From the NCBI GenBank assembly GCA_002496565.1, contig DAKJ01000023.1, forward strand, positions 1-64,000: a stretch of DNA of 64,000 nucleotides. The letters run 5' to 3'. Below, one piece after another: positions 18,401-26,612 of this stretch; position 1 is the stretch's first letter, and the number at the start of each line of letters is the position of its first letter. The stretch comes from Methanosarcina sp. UBA289. GTDB lineage: Archaea > Halobacteriota > Methanosarcinia > Methanosarcinales > Methanosarcinaceae. The position numbers and the translations under genes are program-made. Below the pieces are notes generated by a model, which saw only the letters and a program-made list of their open reading frames with translations, searched no databases and was not told where the DNA came from.

Positions 18401-19243
18401 ATGCCCTCAAAACACCTGCTTTTCGGAACCGGAGGAATCCCGAGAAGTACAAAAGGAACAAGCAGTGTTTCAGGAATCAAACGGATAAGAGAACTTGGTC
18501 TTGACTGTATGGAGCTTGAGTTTGTCCAGGGAGTGCGCATGAGTGAAAAAGGGGCGAAAAACGTCCTGGAAACTGCAAAGAAAGAAGAAGTAGCCCTAAG
18601 TGTCCATGCCCCGTATTATATCAACCTAAATTCTTATGAAGAAGATAAATTAAAAGCGAGCATAGAAAGAATTTACCAGGCCGCAAGAATAGGCAGCCTC
18701 TGCGGAGCCGAATCAGTCGTACTTCATGCAGGATTTTATCAGAAAAGCAGCAAAAAACATACTTTTGAGAATGTGTCAAAAGCTCTTTCAGAGCTTGCTG
18801 GGCAACTCCGAAACGAAGGAATCCCTGCAATCCTGCGCCCTGAAACTATGGGCAAACGTACGCAGTTTGGAACGCTTGAAGAAGTGCTTGCGCTAAGCGC
18901 GGAAATCGAAAGAGTCCTGCCCTGCCTTGATTTTTGCCATCTGCATGCAAGAGAAGGGAAGGAAAATTCTTATTCTGAGTTTACAGAAATTCTCTCCATG
19001 GTCGAGGAAAGCCTTGGAAAGGAAGGTCTTTTGAATATGCACATGCATATCGCAGGAGTAGAATACGGCATGAATGGGGAAAAGCGGCATCTTAACCTGA
19101 AAGAATCAGATCTCAATTACCCCGAACTTATGAAAGCCTTAAAAGAATTTAAAATCAGAGGAAGAGTGATACTTGAAAGCCCTGTCCTAGAAGAAGACGC
19201 ACTCATGTTAAGGGAAATTTACGGTTCTGTAGAAGTCCTCTGA
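18401..19243 (+). CDS. Endonuclease IV/sugar-isomerase-like TIM-barrel protein
   Basis: 280-residue member of the AP endonuclease family 2 superfamily. Metal-ligand segments of the barrel appear in order: SVHAPYY near residue 68, VVLHAGFY near 107, RPETMGK near 147, LDFCHLHAR near 174, MHMHIAG near 208 and a final VILESP near 248. The pattern favours a true endonuclease IV (nicking DNA at abasic sites) or a close relative, though sugar isomerases share the fold. The ATG follows AAAGGATAC and is 14 nt from the upstream conserved hypothetical gene. Confidence 0.8.
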   Translation: MPSKHLLFGTGGIPRSTKGTSSVSGIKRIRELGLDCMELEFVQGVRMSEKGAKNVLETAKKEEVALSVHAPYYINLNSYEEDKLKASIERIYQAARIGSLCGAESVVLHAGFYQKSSKKHTFENVSKALSELAGQLRNEGIPAILRPETMGKRTQFGTLEEVLALSAEIERVLPCLDFCHLHAREGKENSYSEFTEILSMVEESLGKEGLLNMHMHIAGVEYGMNGEKRHLNLKESDLNYPELMKALKEFKIRGRVILESPVLEEDALMLREIYGSVEVL

Positions 19244-19588
19244 AATAAAGAATTTTCATTAATTTGAACTGAATAGCTTAACCTGTTTTTACTTCCTTGT
19301 TTTCAGCCTATTGTAGCTGATTTAGATAGGTTTTCTACAGAGCCAAATTTACTATGAGATATAACAAGAATTCAGTTACGCAATCCGTTTAGGACATACT
19401 TACTCTCATAACATAGCTTTGAGAGAAATCAATTTCCAAAGGCTTACCTCCCTTTTCTTTTTTCTAGTTACTATACACAGCTATAAAAAAGTAAAGTTTT
19501 TACAGTTCTCTTAAAATAGAGATTTTTCCCATTTGAGTAAAATAGCTTTAGACTTCTCGGTACGATTTCTGGCACGCCAACAGATTGT
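19244..19588. other. Intergenic region, nothing recognised
   Basis: 345 bp of AT-rich DNA between two genes that converge. No protein-like frame longer than 30 codons and no clear hairpin with T-tract was found. It must hold the 3' ends of both transcripts. Confidence 0.5.
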
Positions 19589-20071
19589 TTATGAGACCAC
19601 ACCTAGCCTTTTCAGTAAGTTTTCCAATATCTTGGAGATTCCATAAGCGATCTCCAAAATTATGTCGGTAAGCTCATCTATAAAACTTCCTACAGTTTTG
19701 GTGAACTCATCTGTAAGGCCTCCTGTAATTTTGGTGAGTTCATCCGTAAGGGCTTTGATGAGCTTATCTGTAAGGGTCTTGGTGAGCTCATCTACAAAGC
19801 CTTCGGCACTTTTTGTGAGCTTATCTATAAGACCCCCTGTATTTTTGGTAAGCTCGCCTACAAGGGTATTGGTGATGACTCCTCCTAGGCCACCTCCAGT
19901 CCCAGTAGTCTCTTCTGTTAGATTGCTTACGGCTCCCTGTAAATTACTAGCGAGACCGCCTACAGCCTCCTCAAGAGCTTCTCCAATATCTCCGAGACCT
20001 TTTGAGCGAGCTGATGGTGTTTTCGCAATACCCCTTACATGATGTTCTGGAAGACTTGCGATACCCTTCAT
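19589..20071 (-). CDS. Amphipathic 11-residue-repeat protein
   Basis: 160-residue protein without a recognised domain. After a 35-residue N-terminus (MKGIASLPEHHVRGIAKTPS) and a Gly-rich linker (GTGGGLGGV), residues 75-145 consist of degenerate repeats of the form LTDELTKxTGG, about 11 residues long, predicted as amphipathic helix as in LEA, apolipoprotein or phasin-like proteins. The chain ends in a hydrophobic helix. The ATG at 20071 has GGAGGA six bases upstream; the longer TTG frame is rejected. The start overlaps the stop of the 40-residue gene by ATGA, so translation is coupled. It may coat a membrane or particle surface (inference). Confidence 0.7.
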   Translation of the reverse strand: MKGIASLPEHHVRGIAKTPSARSKGLGDIGEALEEAVGGLASNLQGAVSNLTEETTGTGGGLGGVITNTLVGELTKNTGGLIDKLTKSAEGFVDELTKTLTDKLIKALTDELTKITGGLTDEFTKTVGSFIDELTDIILEIAYGISKILENLLKRLGVVS

Positions 20072-20190
20072 GGTCCATCCTCCTGGATCTTCACGATACT
20101 TCTTACTGCATACCAAGCCTTTCCTGTAGTCTTTCTGGCTTTACCTTTTATTTTGCGAGACCTGCTTTCCACCTGGCTCTGAGTGCTCAT
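20068..20190 (-). CDS. 40-residue basic protein, CsbD-like motif
   Basis: A small gene shorter than usual cut-offs. ATG at 20190 follows GGGGGAT at ideal spacing, and the TGA stop overlaps the ATG of the 11-residue-repeat gene. The peptide is strongly basic: SRKIKGKARKTTGKAWYAV in the middle resembles the KxKGKxxxxxGK signature of CsbD-type stress proteins. The good ribosome-binding site, the overlap and the composition support it as real. No function is known to me. Confidence 0.65.
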   Translation of the reverse strand: MSTQSQVESRSRKIKGKARKTTGKAWYAVRSIVKIQEDGP

Positions 20191-20651
20191 GTTATCCCCC
20201 TTTTCTAAAGTTTCCTTTTCAACCTTGGAAAATGATCACAGCTATGCGCCCTTTCAATAAATATAATTGAAAAAATTTAAAGATCGTTGGAACTAATAGC
20301 CGTGATACCCCACTTGAAGACTAATTATAATACAATAATATTATTATAATGAATTGCTTTTTCTTAAAACATTTCTCTAACAATATTTTTTAGAAAGAAA
20401 ACCTACCCAGCAGATAGCTCTGATATTACAAGCTAGTTTTAGACCCAGTTAAGATTAGACTCCGAATATACTTTAATATGGGAGCCAGAGCTTTATTTTG
20501 CTAAACTTAATTTAAAAAACTTACAGGTAAAAGAGATTAAAAAGAGATTAATATGTACTTGGTGTTGCAAGCACATATTATTTAGATAACATTTTAAGAC
20601 ACATTTTAAGACACATTCTAAGCAAATCCGATTGAAAAGGCAATTTCCATA
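20191..20651. other. Intergenic region, nothing recognised
   Basis: 460 bp AT-rich spacer between the small-protein operon and the DUF378 gene. A TATTATAATACAATAATATTATTATAATG palindromic AT stretch lies near 20325-20350 in pieces; it could be promoter DNA. The phrase ACACATTTTAAG/ACACATTCTAAG is duplicated near 20598-20620. No gene seen. Confidence 0.4.
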
Positions 20652-20942
20652 TTATTGAATCCCGCTCCAACTGTATTGCTTACCGCTATATTTGCGCTCG
20701 CCCTTTGGCTGCCCCCCATGCTTAACTAAACATTGTGCCTTGTATTTCATTATCATGCAGACTCCAGCCAGGCCCACAAGAGTGTAGATTAGCCGCGAGA
20801 CAAAAGATTTCTTTCCAAATATAGCCGCTACAAGGTCAAAGTTAAGGAGCCCTACAAGACCCCAGTTAAGAGCGCCTATTATAATTAGCAGCTTGGATGG
20901 AATGTACAAATTATCTATAGATAGTTTATTCATTTTATGCAT
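20652..20942 (-). CDS. DUF378 small membrane protein
   Basis: 96 residues with two membrane helices, at about 17-36 (LLIIIGALNWGLVGLLNFDL) and 50-66 (LIYTLVGLAGVCMIMKY). The GALNWGLVG signature with NFDLVA is diagnostic for DUF378. Members are of unknown function, often near stress or transport genes. The first ATG at 20942 is chosen because GGGAGGT lies nine bases upstream. The hydrophilic tail of about 28 residues is longer than usual. Monocistronic. Confidence 0.85.
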   Translation of the reverse strand: MHKMNKLSIDNLYIPSKLLIIIGALNWGLVGLLNFDLVAAIFGKKSFVSRLIYTLVGLAGVCMIMKYKAQCLVKHGGQPKGERKYSGKQYSWSGIQ

Positions 20943-21240
20943 ACTATCAAACCTCCCCGTTCAAATAGAGCATTCACAAGGGACAGATCATTTTTTTCGG
21001 ACTGGAAAACTCCAGGCTTTCGAATGATCCGATTATTTGCTCTTGTAAATAGTGTTGGAGCTAAGATATTATGAATCTATTCCTTAACCTGACTATCCGG
21101 TGTAAAAAGAAATGAACTTTAAAATGAATTTTTAGATTATCCATCAATTACAATATATTTAAGTGGTTATAGTGAAATTAGTGAAATTATTGAAACCTAG
21201 AAAATCCAGAAAGAGGAGAGAAGAGAAGAAGGAGGAGAAA

Positions 21241-22602
21241 TTACATCTTTAGCATTTCAGTGCTGCCCTCGGTCTCCTCGAGCCACGCACAGCCTTCTTC
21301 CCTGTTAACCACTCCAACAGTAAATTCTATACCGCTTGTTTCCACATATTCCTTTATTCTTTTGGAGGCATGATCAACCATACCGCCAGCCGTAAGGATA
21401 AGACAGCGTTTTCCACAAAGCGCCATCAAGATAGATTTGTCTATTACCCCTGAGGAAACATCCAGCCTGATTCCATCCTTCTCGGCTAGGGTTTTACTTT
21501 TCTTGCCCATTGCTCCAACAAAGGCGATTTCTCCTTCCTTAAGAATTTGTTTTATTTCTGATAGGGAATAATTATCAGTATCGTAAATCAGGACTCCGCC
21601 AGCTTTGATCCCTTTGCGCTTTAACTCAACAATAGCCCTACCATTAGGATGGATATGCAAAACTGTAGCGTTAATAGCCTCATAAGGGGATTGGGTCGCA
21701 TATTCTCCATACATAACTCCAATGTTCAGGCTGTCTCCTTCCCGGACTCTTGGAGGAACATCAACCCACATAAGGTCCAGAGGTTTTAAGGTATTGACAA
21801 GTTCAGGTATGGTTTTAGGGGAGTTCCTACCATATGCAAGCCCTCTCCTTTCGATCTCGTGATAGATCTCAAGGGTAGTGGGCTGGCGGAGCCCGGCCTT
21901 TTTGAGGAGTTCGGGCTCTTTGAAAACATCTGACGGTGTGCCCTGCCCTATGATTTTGCTGTTTGATAGGAGGAATACATAATCTGACCAGCGATATGCC
22001 AGGTCCACATCATGCGTTGAAATAATAATAGTGCTTCCGAAGTGATTAAATTCGTTAAGTAATTCTATAATTTCATCCGCGCCTACAGGATCAAGATTAG
22101 AGAGAGGTTCGTCAAGGATGATCACTTCTGGTTCCATTGCCATAATCCCGGCAATTGCAACGCGTTTCTTCTGCCCTCCACTTAGGTGATGAGGCGGCTT
22201 ATCTTTTAAACGAGAGAGACCCACATACTCAAGCGCCTGCTGAACGCAGGCATCAACCTTTTCTTTTGAGTAGCCCAGATTTGCCGGCCCGAAGGCTACA
22301 TCCTGGTATACAGTGGGAGCAAAAATCTGGTCATCGGAATTCTGAAAAACTATTCCTATGGATTTCCTGATATCCCTTAGCGACTTTGAATCATACTTGA
22401 ATGGAACGCCGTGGAAAAGAACTTCGCCCTCGGCTGGTTTAAGTGTTCCGTTTAGAAGCAGGAAAAGTGTAGATTTACCTGAGCCGTTCTGCCCTACAAA
22501 AGAAATCTTTTTTCCTTTTTTAATTTCAAGATTCAGATCCTGAACAGCCACTGTTCCGTCAGGGTAAGCATATTTAAGGCCCCTGGCCTCAAGGATAATC
22601 AT
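21241..22602 (-). CDS. cbiO: Cobalt ECF transporter ATPase CbiO with C-terminal extension
   Basis: 453-residue ATP-binding subunit of an energy-coupling factor cobalt importer. Residues 1-235 are the ABC domain with Walker A GQNGSGKST near 37, the Q-loop VFQNSDDQIF, signature LSGGQKKRVAIA and Walker B VIILDEPLSNLD. The remaining 215 residues are not part of a normal CbiO (usually about 270 residues): they contain VDVPPRVREGDSLNIG, GEIAFVGAMGKKSK and CLILTAGGMVDHASKRI, which I cannot assign to a family with confidence. Last gene of cbiMNQO, 11 nt after cbiQ. Cytoplasmic face of the membrane. Confidence 0.92.
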   Translation of the reverse strand: MIILEARGLKYAYPDGTVAVQDLNLEIKKGKKISFVGQNGSGKSTLFLLLNGTLKPAEGEVLFHGVPFKYDSKSLRDIRKSIGIVFQNSDDQIFAPTVYQDVAFGPANLGYSKEKVDACVQQALEYVGLSRLKDKPPHHLSGGQKKRVAIAGIMAMEPEVIILDEPLSNLDPVGADEIIELLNEFNHFGSTIIISTHDVDLAYRWSDYVFLLSNSKIIGQGTPSDVFKEPELLKKAGLRQPTTLEIYHEIERRGLAYGRNSPKTIPELVNTLKPLDLMWVDVPPRVREGDSLNIGVMYGEYATQSPYEAINATVLHIHPNGRAIVELKRKGIKAGGVLIYDTDNYSLSEIKQILKEGEIAFVGAMGKKSKTLAEKDGIRLDVSSGVIDKSILMALCGKRCLILTAGGMVDHASKRIKEYVETSGIEFTVGVVNREEGCAWLEETEGSTEMLKM

Positions 22603-22613
22603 AATCTTCTACC

Positions 22614-23396
22614 TCAGACAATAGATGCGTTTTTTGTTAGATAAAGAAGTGCAAGAGTCAGGAAAAAATAGGCTGAAGTAAGAAGTAATTCAGGAGTTCC
22701 TACAGGCCTGTGCACTTCGAAAAGCGTCATTTTTCCATCATAACATCTTGAATTCATAGCAAGGAAGAGCTTGTCTCCCTGTTCCCAGGAACGGATAAAA
22801 AGCGTACTTCCAAGCATGCCCAGAGAATGGAGAGACCGACTGAAACTTGAATACCCTAGCCTTACAGTCTGAGCATACCTGATGGAGAGAGCCATGTCAA
22901 GAAAGACGAAGATATATCGATAAATCAACATGGAGAGTTCTATAAAAGATTCAGGAAGCCTGGAAGCTTTAAGCAATGCAAAAAGTTCGATCATTGGTGT
23001 TGTCAGCGCCAGGAAGTAAAGGCAGCACATCCCGCTTATTGATCTTGCAAGTACTAGCAGGGCAAGCTCAAGCCCGTCTTTCCTTACTGATAGAGGATAC
23101 CCTAGAAATTTAAAGGAGAGCAATTCCTGCCCCGAACCTGAGAAGAAGGCAATTATAAGGATACCTACGACTGCAAAACCTACCGGTGCGAGCAAAAGTT
23201 TCAGGTATAATTTTAAGGGAGCCTTCCCGAGAGCAATTGTTGTAAAGCTCATACAGAGAGCTATGAAAAGAGAAGGGACTGGGGATGTGGAAGAGATTCC
23301 GACAAGCAGCCCGAAAAGAACTATTGCCAGTTTCAACCAGTTATTTTGTTGCCTGAGAGGGCTCATAAGGGCATAATCATCAAGAATGTTGGTCAT
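22614..23396 (-). CDS. cbiQ: Cobalt ECF transporter transmembrane protein CbiQ
   Basis: 260-residue T component with five or six membrane helices (for example LAIVLFGLLVGISS near 22, LLLAPVGFAVVGILIIAFF near 67, LLTSAYFFLTLALLYL near the end). It couples CbiO to CbiM; the cytoplasmic SMLIYRYIFVFLDMALSIRYAQTVRLGYSS segment contains the AxxxRG-like coupling helix (shown here as its flanks). The ATG at 23396 is preferred over a TTG four codons earlier. It is 112 nt after cbiN, the only sizeable gap in the operon. Confidence 0.92.
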   Translation of the reverse strand: MTNILDDYALMSPLRQQNNWLKLAIVLFGLLVGISSTSPVPSLFIALCMSFTTIALGKAPLKLYLKLLLAPVGFAVVGILIIAFFSGSGQELLSFKFLGYPLSVRKDGLELALLVLARSISGMCCLYFLALTTPMIELFALLKASRLPESFIELSMLIYRYIFVFLDMALSIRYAQTVRLGYSSFSRSLHSLGMLGSTLFIRSWEQGDKLFLAMNSRCYDGKMTLFEVHRPVGTPELLLTSAYFFLTLALLYLTKNASIV

Positions 23397-23508
23397 AGGG
23401 AACCCCAAGGATGGTGGATAAGACTAAAAATGAATGTTAAAAATAAAAGGCAAAAGATAAAAACTTTCCTCCCTTTAAAGGAGGAAACAAACATGGCGGA
23501 AGAAGAAA

Positions 23509-23850
23509 TTATAAAGAGTGCCTGTCACCCTCGGATTTACCATTTTCTTTGTACCCAAGCTTGTTTTCATAGTTTTTCTTGGCCCTGTAATAGCCAAAGA
23601 AGTATCCGAGAACTCCTGCCCCAATGGCTGCTTGAAGGCCGAAAAGCAAGCTTTCAATTTCTCCGCTTGGTGGTTCCCAGAAAGGTTTTGCAGCTGGTTC
23701 GTAGGTCCCGCCAGTAATATCATTTATTACTTTTTCAGCTTCTCCGTCAGCTCCTCCGTACTCAGCGTCAGTAGTTGAAGACATGTAGATGAACTGAGCT
23801 GCAAAGATCAGGAGAATTGCAAGTACAATAAGTTCCAGTTTCCTGCTCAT
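23509..23850 (-). CDS. cbiN: Cobalt transport protein CbiN/PDGLE-like
   Basis: 113-residue two-helix subunit: helix 1 at 5-25 (LELIVLAILLIFAAQFIYM), an extracytoplasmic loop with EYGGADGEAEKVINDI, and helix 2 at 68-85 (LLFGLQAAIGAGVLGYFFGYY). CbiN assists CbiM in Co2+ capture. The ATG overlaps the cbiM stop (ATGA), which shows coupled translation. Highly charged C-terminus, cytoplasmic. Confidence 0.9.
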   Translation of the reverse strand: MSRKLELIVLAILLIFAAQFIYMSSTTDAEYGGADGEAEKVINDITGGTYEPAAKPFWEPPSGEIESLLFGLQAAIGAGVLGYFFGYYRAKKNYENKLGYKENGKSEGDRHSL

Positions 23851-24554
23851 GCGGAAATCCCCTTCAGCTTTTTCACAACTTTGTCTTCAATGACTTTCAT
23901 TTCCACAAGAATATCGCTCTTGACGTTTACGACGTATTTAAAGAGCAGGGCACTGACAGCACCTTCCATGATTGCAAGGGGCACCTGAGTCACTGCAAAG
24001 ATTGCAGCAAATTTGCCGAATGAACTCATAAAACCTGCAAGGGTAAGCACATCTCCAGCAGGGTATGCAAGAGCAAGTTGTACAGAGGTAGTTACATAGG
24101 TTGCCCAATCCCCAAAGGCTGTAGCAAGGAAAACCACGGCGTAGAAGTTAAGATTCGCTTTCATTCCCGCCTTGTATATCAGATATGCAACCACAGGCCC
24201 TGCTATTCCCATTGAGAAAACATTTGCTCCAAGAGGCATAAGTCCCCCATGCGCAAGGAAAAGTGCCTGGTAGATAAGAACAATTATCCCAAGCACTGCA
24301 GAGATTGCCGGCCCGAACATGATTGCTGCAATCCCGGTTCCTGTGGGGTGCGAGCAGCTTCCGTTTATAGAAGGTAATTTCAGGGAGGACAGCACGAAAA
24401 TAAACGCACCTGCAACAGCCAGTAGAGGTAAAATCTCACGTTTTTCATTTACCAGTCTATTCAACTTATGAATTCCGAACAGTATCACTGGAATGGATAC
24501 TGCAAACCAGATCTGCCACCAGGGTGTGGGTAAAAAGCCTTCCATTATATGCAT
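23847..24554 (-). CDS. cbiM: Cobalt ECF transporter substrate-binding protein CbiM
   Basis: 235-residue S component. The protein begins MHIMEGFLP, where the N-terminal Met, His and following residues ligate Co2+, and shows the family segments SCSHPTGTGIAAIMFGP and ALFLAHGGLMPLGANVFSMG. Six or seven membrane helices. First gene of cbiMNQO. Methanogens need cobalt for corrinoid methyltransferases, so the import system fits the physiology. No bacterial-type cobalamin riboswitch is visible upstream; regulation must be by another element, possibly the 21-bp repeats at 24589-24672. Confidence 0.95.
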   Translation of the reverse strand: MHIMEGFLPTPWWQIWFAVSIPVILFGIHKLNRLVNEKREILPLLAVAGAFIFVLSSLKLPSINGSCSHPTGTGIAAIMFGPAISAVLGIIVLIYQALFLAHGGLMPLGANVFSMGIAGPVVAYLIYKAGMKANLNFYAVVFLATAFGDWATYVTTSVQLALAYPAGDVLTLAGFMSSFGKFAAIFAVTQVPLAIMEGAVSALLFKYVVNVKSDILVEMKVIEDKVVKKLKGISA

Positions 24555-24588
24555 GGGATCACCATCGGGATATCAGGTAAAGATGAAG

Positions 24589-24672
24589 GAGTTACTCAGG
24601 CAAAATGATGAGCTACTCAAGTAAACTAATGAACCACGCAAGCAAACTAGCAAGCTACTCAAGTAAACGTTA
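24589..24672. repeat. Four degenerate 21-bp tandem repeats upstream of cbiM
   Basis: Units of the form GAGCTACTCAAGTAAACTAAT occur head to tail at 24589, 24610, 24631 and 24652, exactly 21 bp each. They end 35 bp from the cbiM start codon. The 21-bp period is two helical turns, suitable for repeated protein binding. On the plus strand part of the array can be read as a 13-codon frame from an ATG at 24583, which I consider incidental. Confidence 0.6.
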
Positions 24673-25128
24673 CTGAGTTTAAGACAAGTTAGATTGCGTT
24701 ATTCCTTACATAAAGGTTACGGTGATGGAGAAGCAGGTGCGTAAGAGCTTACAAAATTAATTTTTATGTAAGAATGTTTCAAAGGTGATAGAAATATAGA
24801 GAAGAACAAGATAAGTTGAATTAATAGATACATAGACTTGGAAAATGGCTCTACTTCTTTCGATTTATCCGGTCAAGCTCTGTTGAGTGCAGACTAACGC
24901 ACATGAAGTACAAAATAAAGTACATCAACTACTGTAATTTAAAATTACATTTCCAATAGTTAAACGAATAGTAGTCGATTTTAATTAACTCTTGTAATTA
25001 CCTAAGCTGAAAAGTGGTTTTTTGGCTGTCCTTGGATAGCAAATTTAAGCAGATTTTAGCAAACAAAGCAGGTTTTTTATCAAAGTGAGCAAACCACCAG
25101 AGCGAAAGTTAGCATGTGTAAATAAAAA
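24673..25128. other. Intergenic region upstream of membrane-protein cluster
   Basis: About 450 bp without a protein-like frame. It holds the distal part of the cbi promoter region and the promoter of the first membrane-protein gene. No riboswitch or tRNA pattern was recognised. Confidence 0.4.
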
Positions 25129-25186
25129 GATAAATTTAGGAAGACATGCCTAAGGTTAATCGTTAAGTGTTGAGAAAGGTGATTAA
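25129..25186 (+). promoter_or_regulatory. Conserved 58-nt leader with mini-ORF, copy 1
   Basis: The 58 nt before the first membrane-protein gene recur before the other three copies (25837, 26556, 27187). The leader contains TTTAGGAAGAC followed by ATG CCT AAG GTT AAT CGT TAA (25146-25166), a six-codon frame (MPKVNR); copies 2 and 4 have GTG in place of ATG, and copy 3 has lost one base. GAAAGGTGATTAA then provides the ribosome-binding site of the main TTG start. Confidence 0.6.
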
Positions 25187-25642
25187 TTGGGTACTGAAAG
25201 TCTTCGGACTTATAATAAAATTGAACCATCTTCATTTTCTACAAAAGATAGAATAATCCAAATTATCGGGTTCTCTGCACTACTACTATGGCTAGTAGTA
25301 TACACGGCCCAAGCAATCAATTTTAACCAATACGAAGACGGTTATTTACTTAACGACGGTTCATTAATAAAAGCACTATTATTTCTAGCCACATTTTCCT
25401 TTACGATGTCTATCCTTCTAGGAATGTGGACATACTATAAAATAAAACGCGTTTATGCCAATGATCCATCAAATTGGGCAATTAAATTAGTTAAGTGGTT
25501 TACATTCGGACTTTTTGTTTTCATGCTGTCAATTCTATATATATTAGTCCCAGAATCCAACAGATTCTTTACGACATACTTAATTGCATTGACGTATGCA
25601 GGAAAATACGTAAGAGAAGAAATGTTAAAAAATGGTAATTGA
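25187..25642 (+). CDS. Four-helix membrane protein, tandem family copy 1
   Basis: 151 residues starting at TTG after GGTGAT; the same start context occurs in all four copies. Predicted membrane helices lie at about 22-43 (IIQIIGFSALLLWLVVYTAQ), 63-86 (LIKALLFLATFSFTMSILLG), 101-122 (LVKWFTFGLFVFMLSILYIL) and 128-143. The N-terminal 30 residues (GTESLRTYNKIEPSSFSTKD) are nearly identical in all copies while the rest diverges. No known domain is recognised. The four genes are in the same direction with 150-290 bp spacers, so each probably has its own promoter. Function unknown. Confidence 0.8.
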   Translation: MGTESLRTYNKIEPSSFSTKDRIIQIIGFSALLLWLVVYTAQAINFNQYEDGYLLNDGSLIKALLFLATFSFTMSILLGMWTYYKIKRVYANDPSNWAIKLVKWFTFGLFVFMLSILYILVPESNRFFTTYLIALTYAGKYVREEMLKNGN

Positions 25643-25836
25643 ACACGAAATAACATAAATGTAAAAAAAGGAAAAAACCATCTAAGATTTCAAAATATCC
25701 GTGAATGAATCCTGGCTTAACTTGAGAGTAAATGACGGCTGATTCTAAGCCCCTGTATTTGATTATAAGAAGCTCGCCTATATTTCCCCTACCCAGTTCA
25801 GAAAAGTTTCAGTAAAAATTTGTTTGAAAATAGAAA

Positions 25837-25894
25837 GATAAATTTAGGAAGACGTGCCTAAGGTTAATCGTTAATTTTTGAGAAAGGTGATTAA
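25837..25894 (+). promoter_or_regulatory. Conserved 58-nt leader, copy 2
   Basis: Second copy of the leader, with GTG as first codon of the six-codon frame. It matches copy 1 at nearly all positions, a degree of conservation higher than that of the coding region that follows. Confidence 0.6.
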
Positions 25895-26323
25895 TTGGGT
25901 ACTGAAAGTCTTCGGACTTATAATAAAATTGAACCATCTTCATTTTCTACAAAAGATAGAATAATCCAAATTATCGGGTTCTCTGCATTACTACTATGGC
26001 TAGTAGTATACGCGATCCAAACGATCAATTTTAACCAATACGAAGACGATTCAATAAAATTAATATTATATTTAGCCACGTTTTCCTTTATGGTATCTAT
26101 TCTTCTAGGAATATGGGCGTATTATAAAATAAATTCTTATTCTAATGACCAGTCAAAATGGATAATTAATTCAGTTAAATGGGTTGCATTAGGAATATTT
26201 TTTCTTATGATGCCAATTCCACTTATATTTTTTCCAGAATCCGACCGGTTCTTTGGTATATACTTAATTGCATTGACGTATTTAGGAAAATACGTAATGG
26301 AAAAGATCTCAAAAAAGCTGTGA
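25895..26323 (+). CDS. Four-helix membrane protein, tandem family copy 2
   Basis: 142 residues, TTG start. The first 48 residues are almost identical to copy 1, then the loop between helices 1 and 2 is ten residues shorter (YEDDSIKLILYL). Four membrane helices as in copy 1, with PLIFFPESDRFFGIYLIALTY near the end. The C-terminal tail is shorter and more basic (MEKISKKL). It is the shortest of the four. Confidence 0.8.
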   Translation: MGTESLRTYNKIEPSSFSTKDRIIQIIGFSALLLWLVVYAIQTINFNQYEDDSIKLILYLATFSFMVSILLGIWAYYKINSYSNDQSKWIINSVKWVALGIFFLMMPIPLIFFPESDRFFGIYLIALTYLGKYVMEKISKKL

Positions 26324-26408
26324 GTAAATCCTGGCTTAACTTGAGAGTAAAAGACGGCTGATTCTAAGCCCTGTATTTAATAATAAGAAGCTCCCCCATA
26401 ATTCCATC

Positions 26409-26475
26409 CAGTTCAGAAACGCTTCGCTTTTGTGCTTATTTTCTCGTTTTAGACATTTAACTGGGTGGTAATTGG
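26409..26475. repeat. 67-bp direct repeat, copy 1
   Basis: This block, with CAGTTCAGAAACGCTTCGC at its start and AACTGGGTGGTAATTGG at its end, recurs at 27851-27917 with only two or three changes. The flanking ends CAGTT and AACTG are inverted repeats of each other, which suggests a small mobile or excised element. Confidence 0.7.
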
Positions 26476-26555
26476 TGAAAAATTACATATTCCTCTTATC
26501 TATGGAATTATCGAGTTCAGAAGAGCTTCAGTAAAAATTTGTTTAAAAATAGAAA

Positions 26556-26612
26556 GATAAATTTAGGAAGACGTGCTAAGGTTAATCGTTAAGTTTTGAG
26601 AAAGGTGATTGA
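26556..26612 (+). promoter_or_regulatory. Conserved leader, copy 3 (one base shorter)
   Basis: Third copy, 57 nt. A single C is missing from GTGCCTAAGG, which destroys the six-codon frame found in the other copies. The ribosome-binding site and TTG start of the main gene are unaffected. Confidence 0.6.

Noticed and set aside
19589..20116. Longer TTG-start version of the 11-residue-repeat protein
   Set aside because: The ATG at 20071 has an ideal ribosome-binding site and overlaps the stop of the small upstream gene.
24583..24624. 13-codon frame within the 21-bp repeats
   Set aside because: It follows from the repeat period being a multiple of three; it lacks a ribosome-binding site and runs opposite to the cbi operon.
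24554..25186. Cobalamin riboswitch before cbiM
   Set aside because: No B12-box-like conserved core was found; archaea are not known to use this riboswitch widely.
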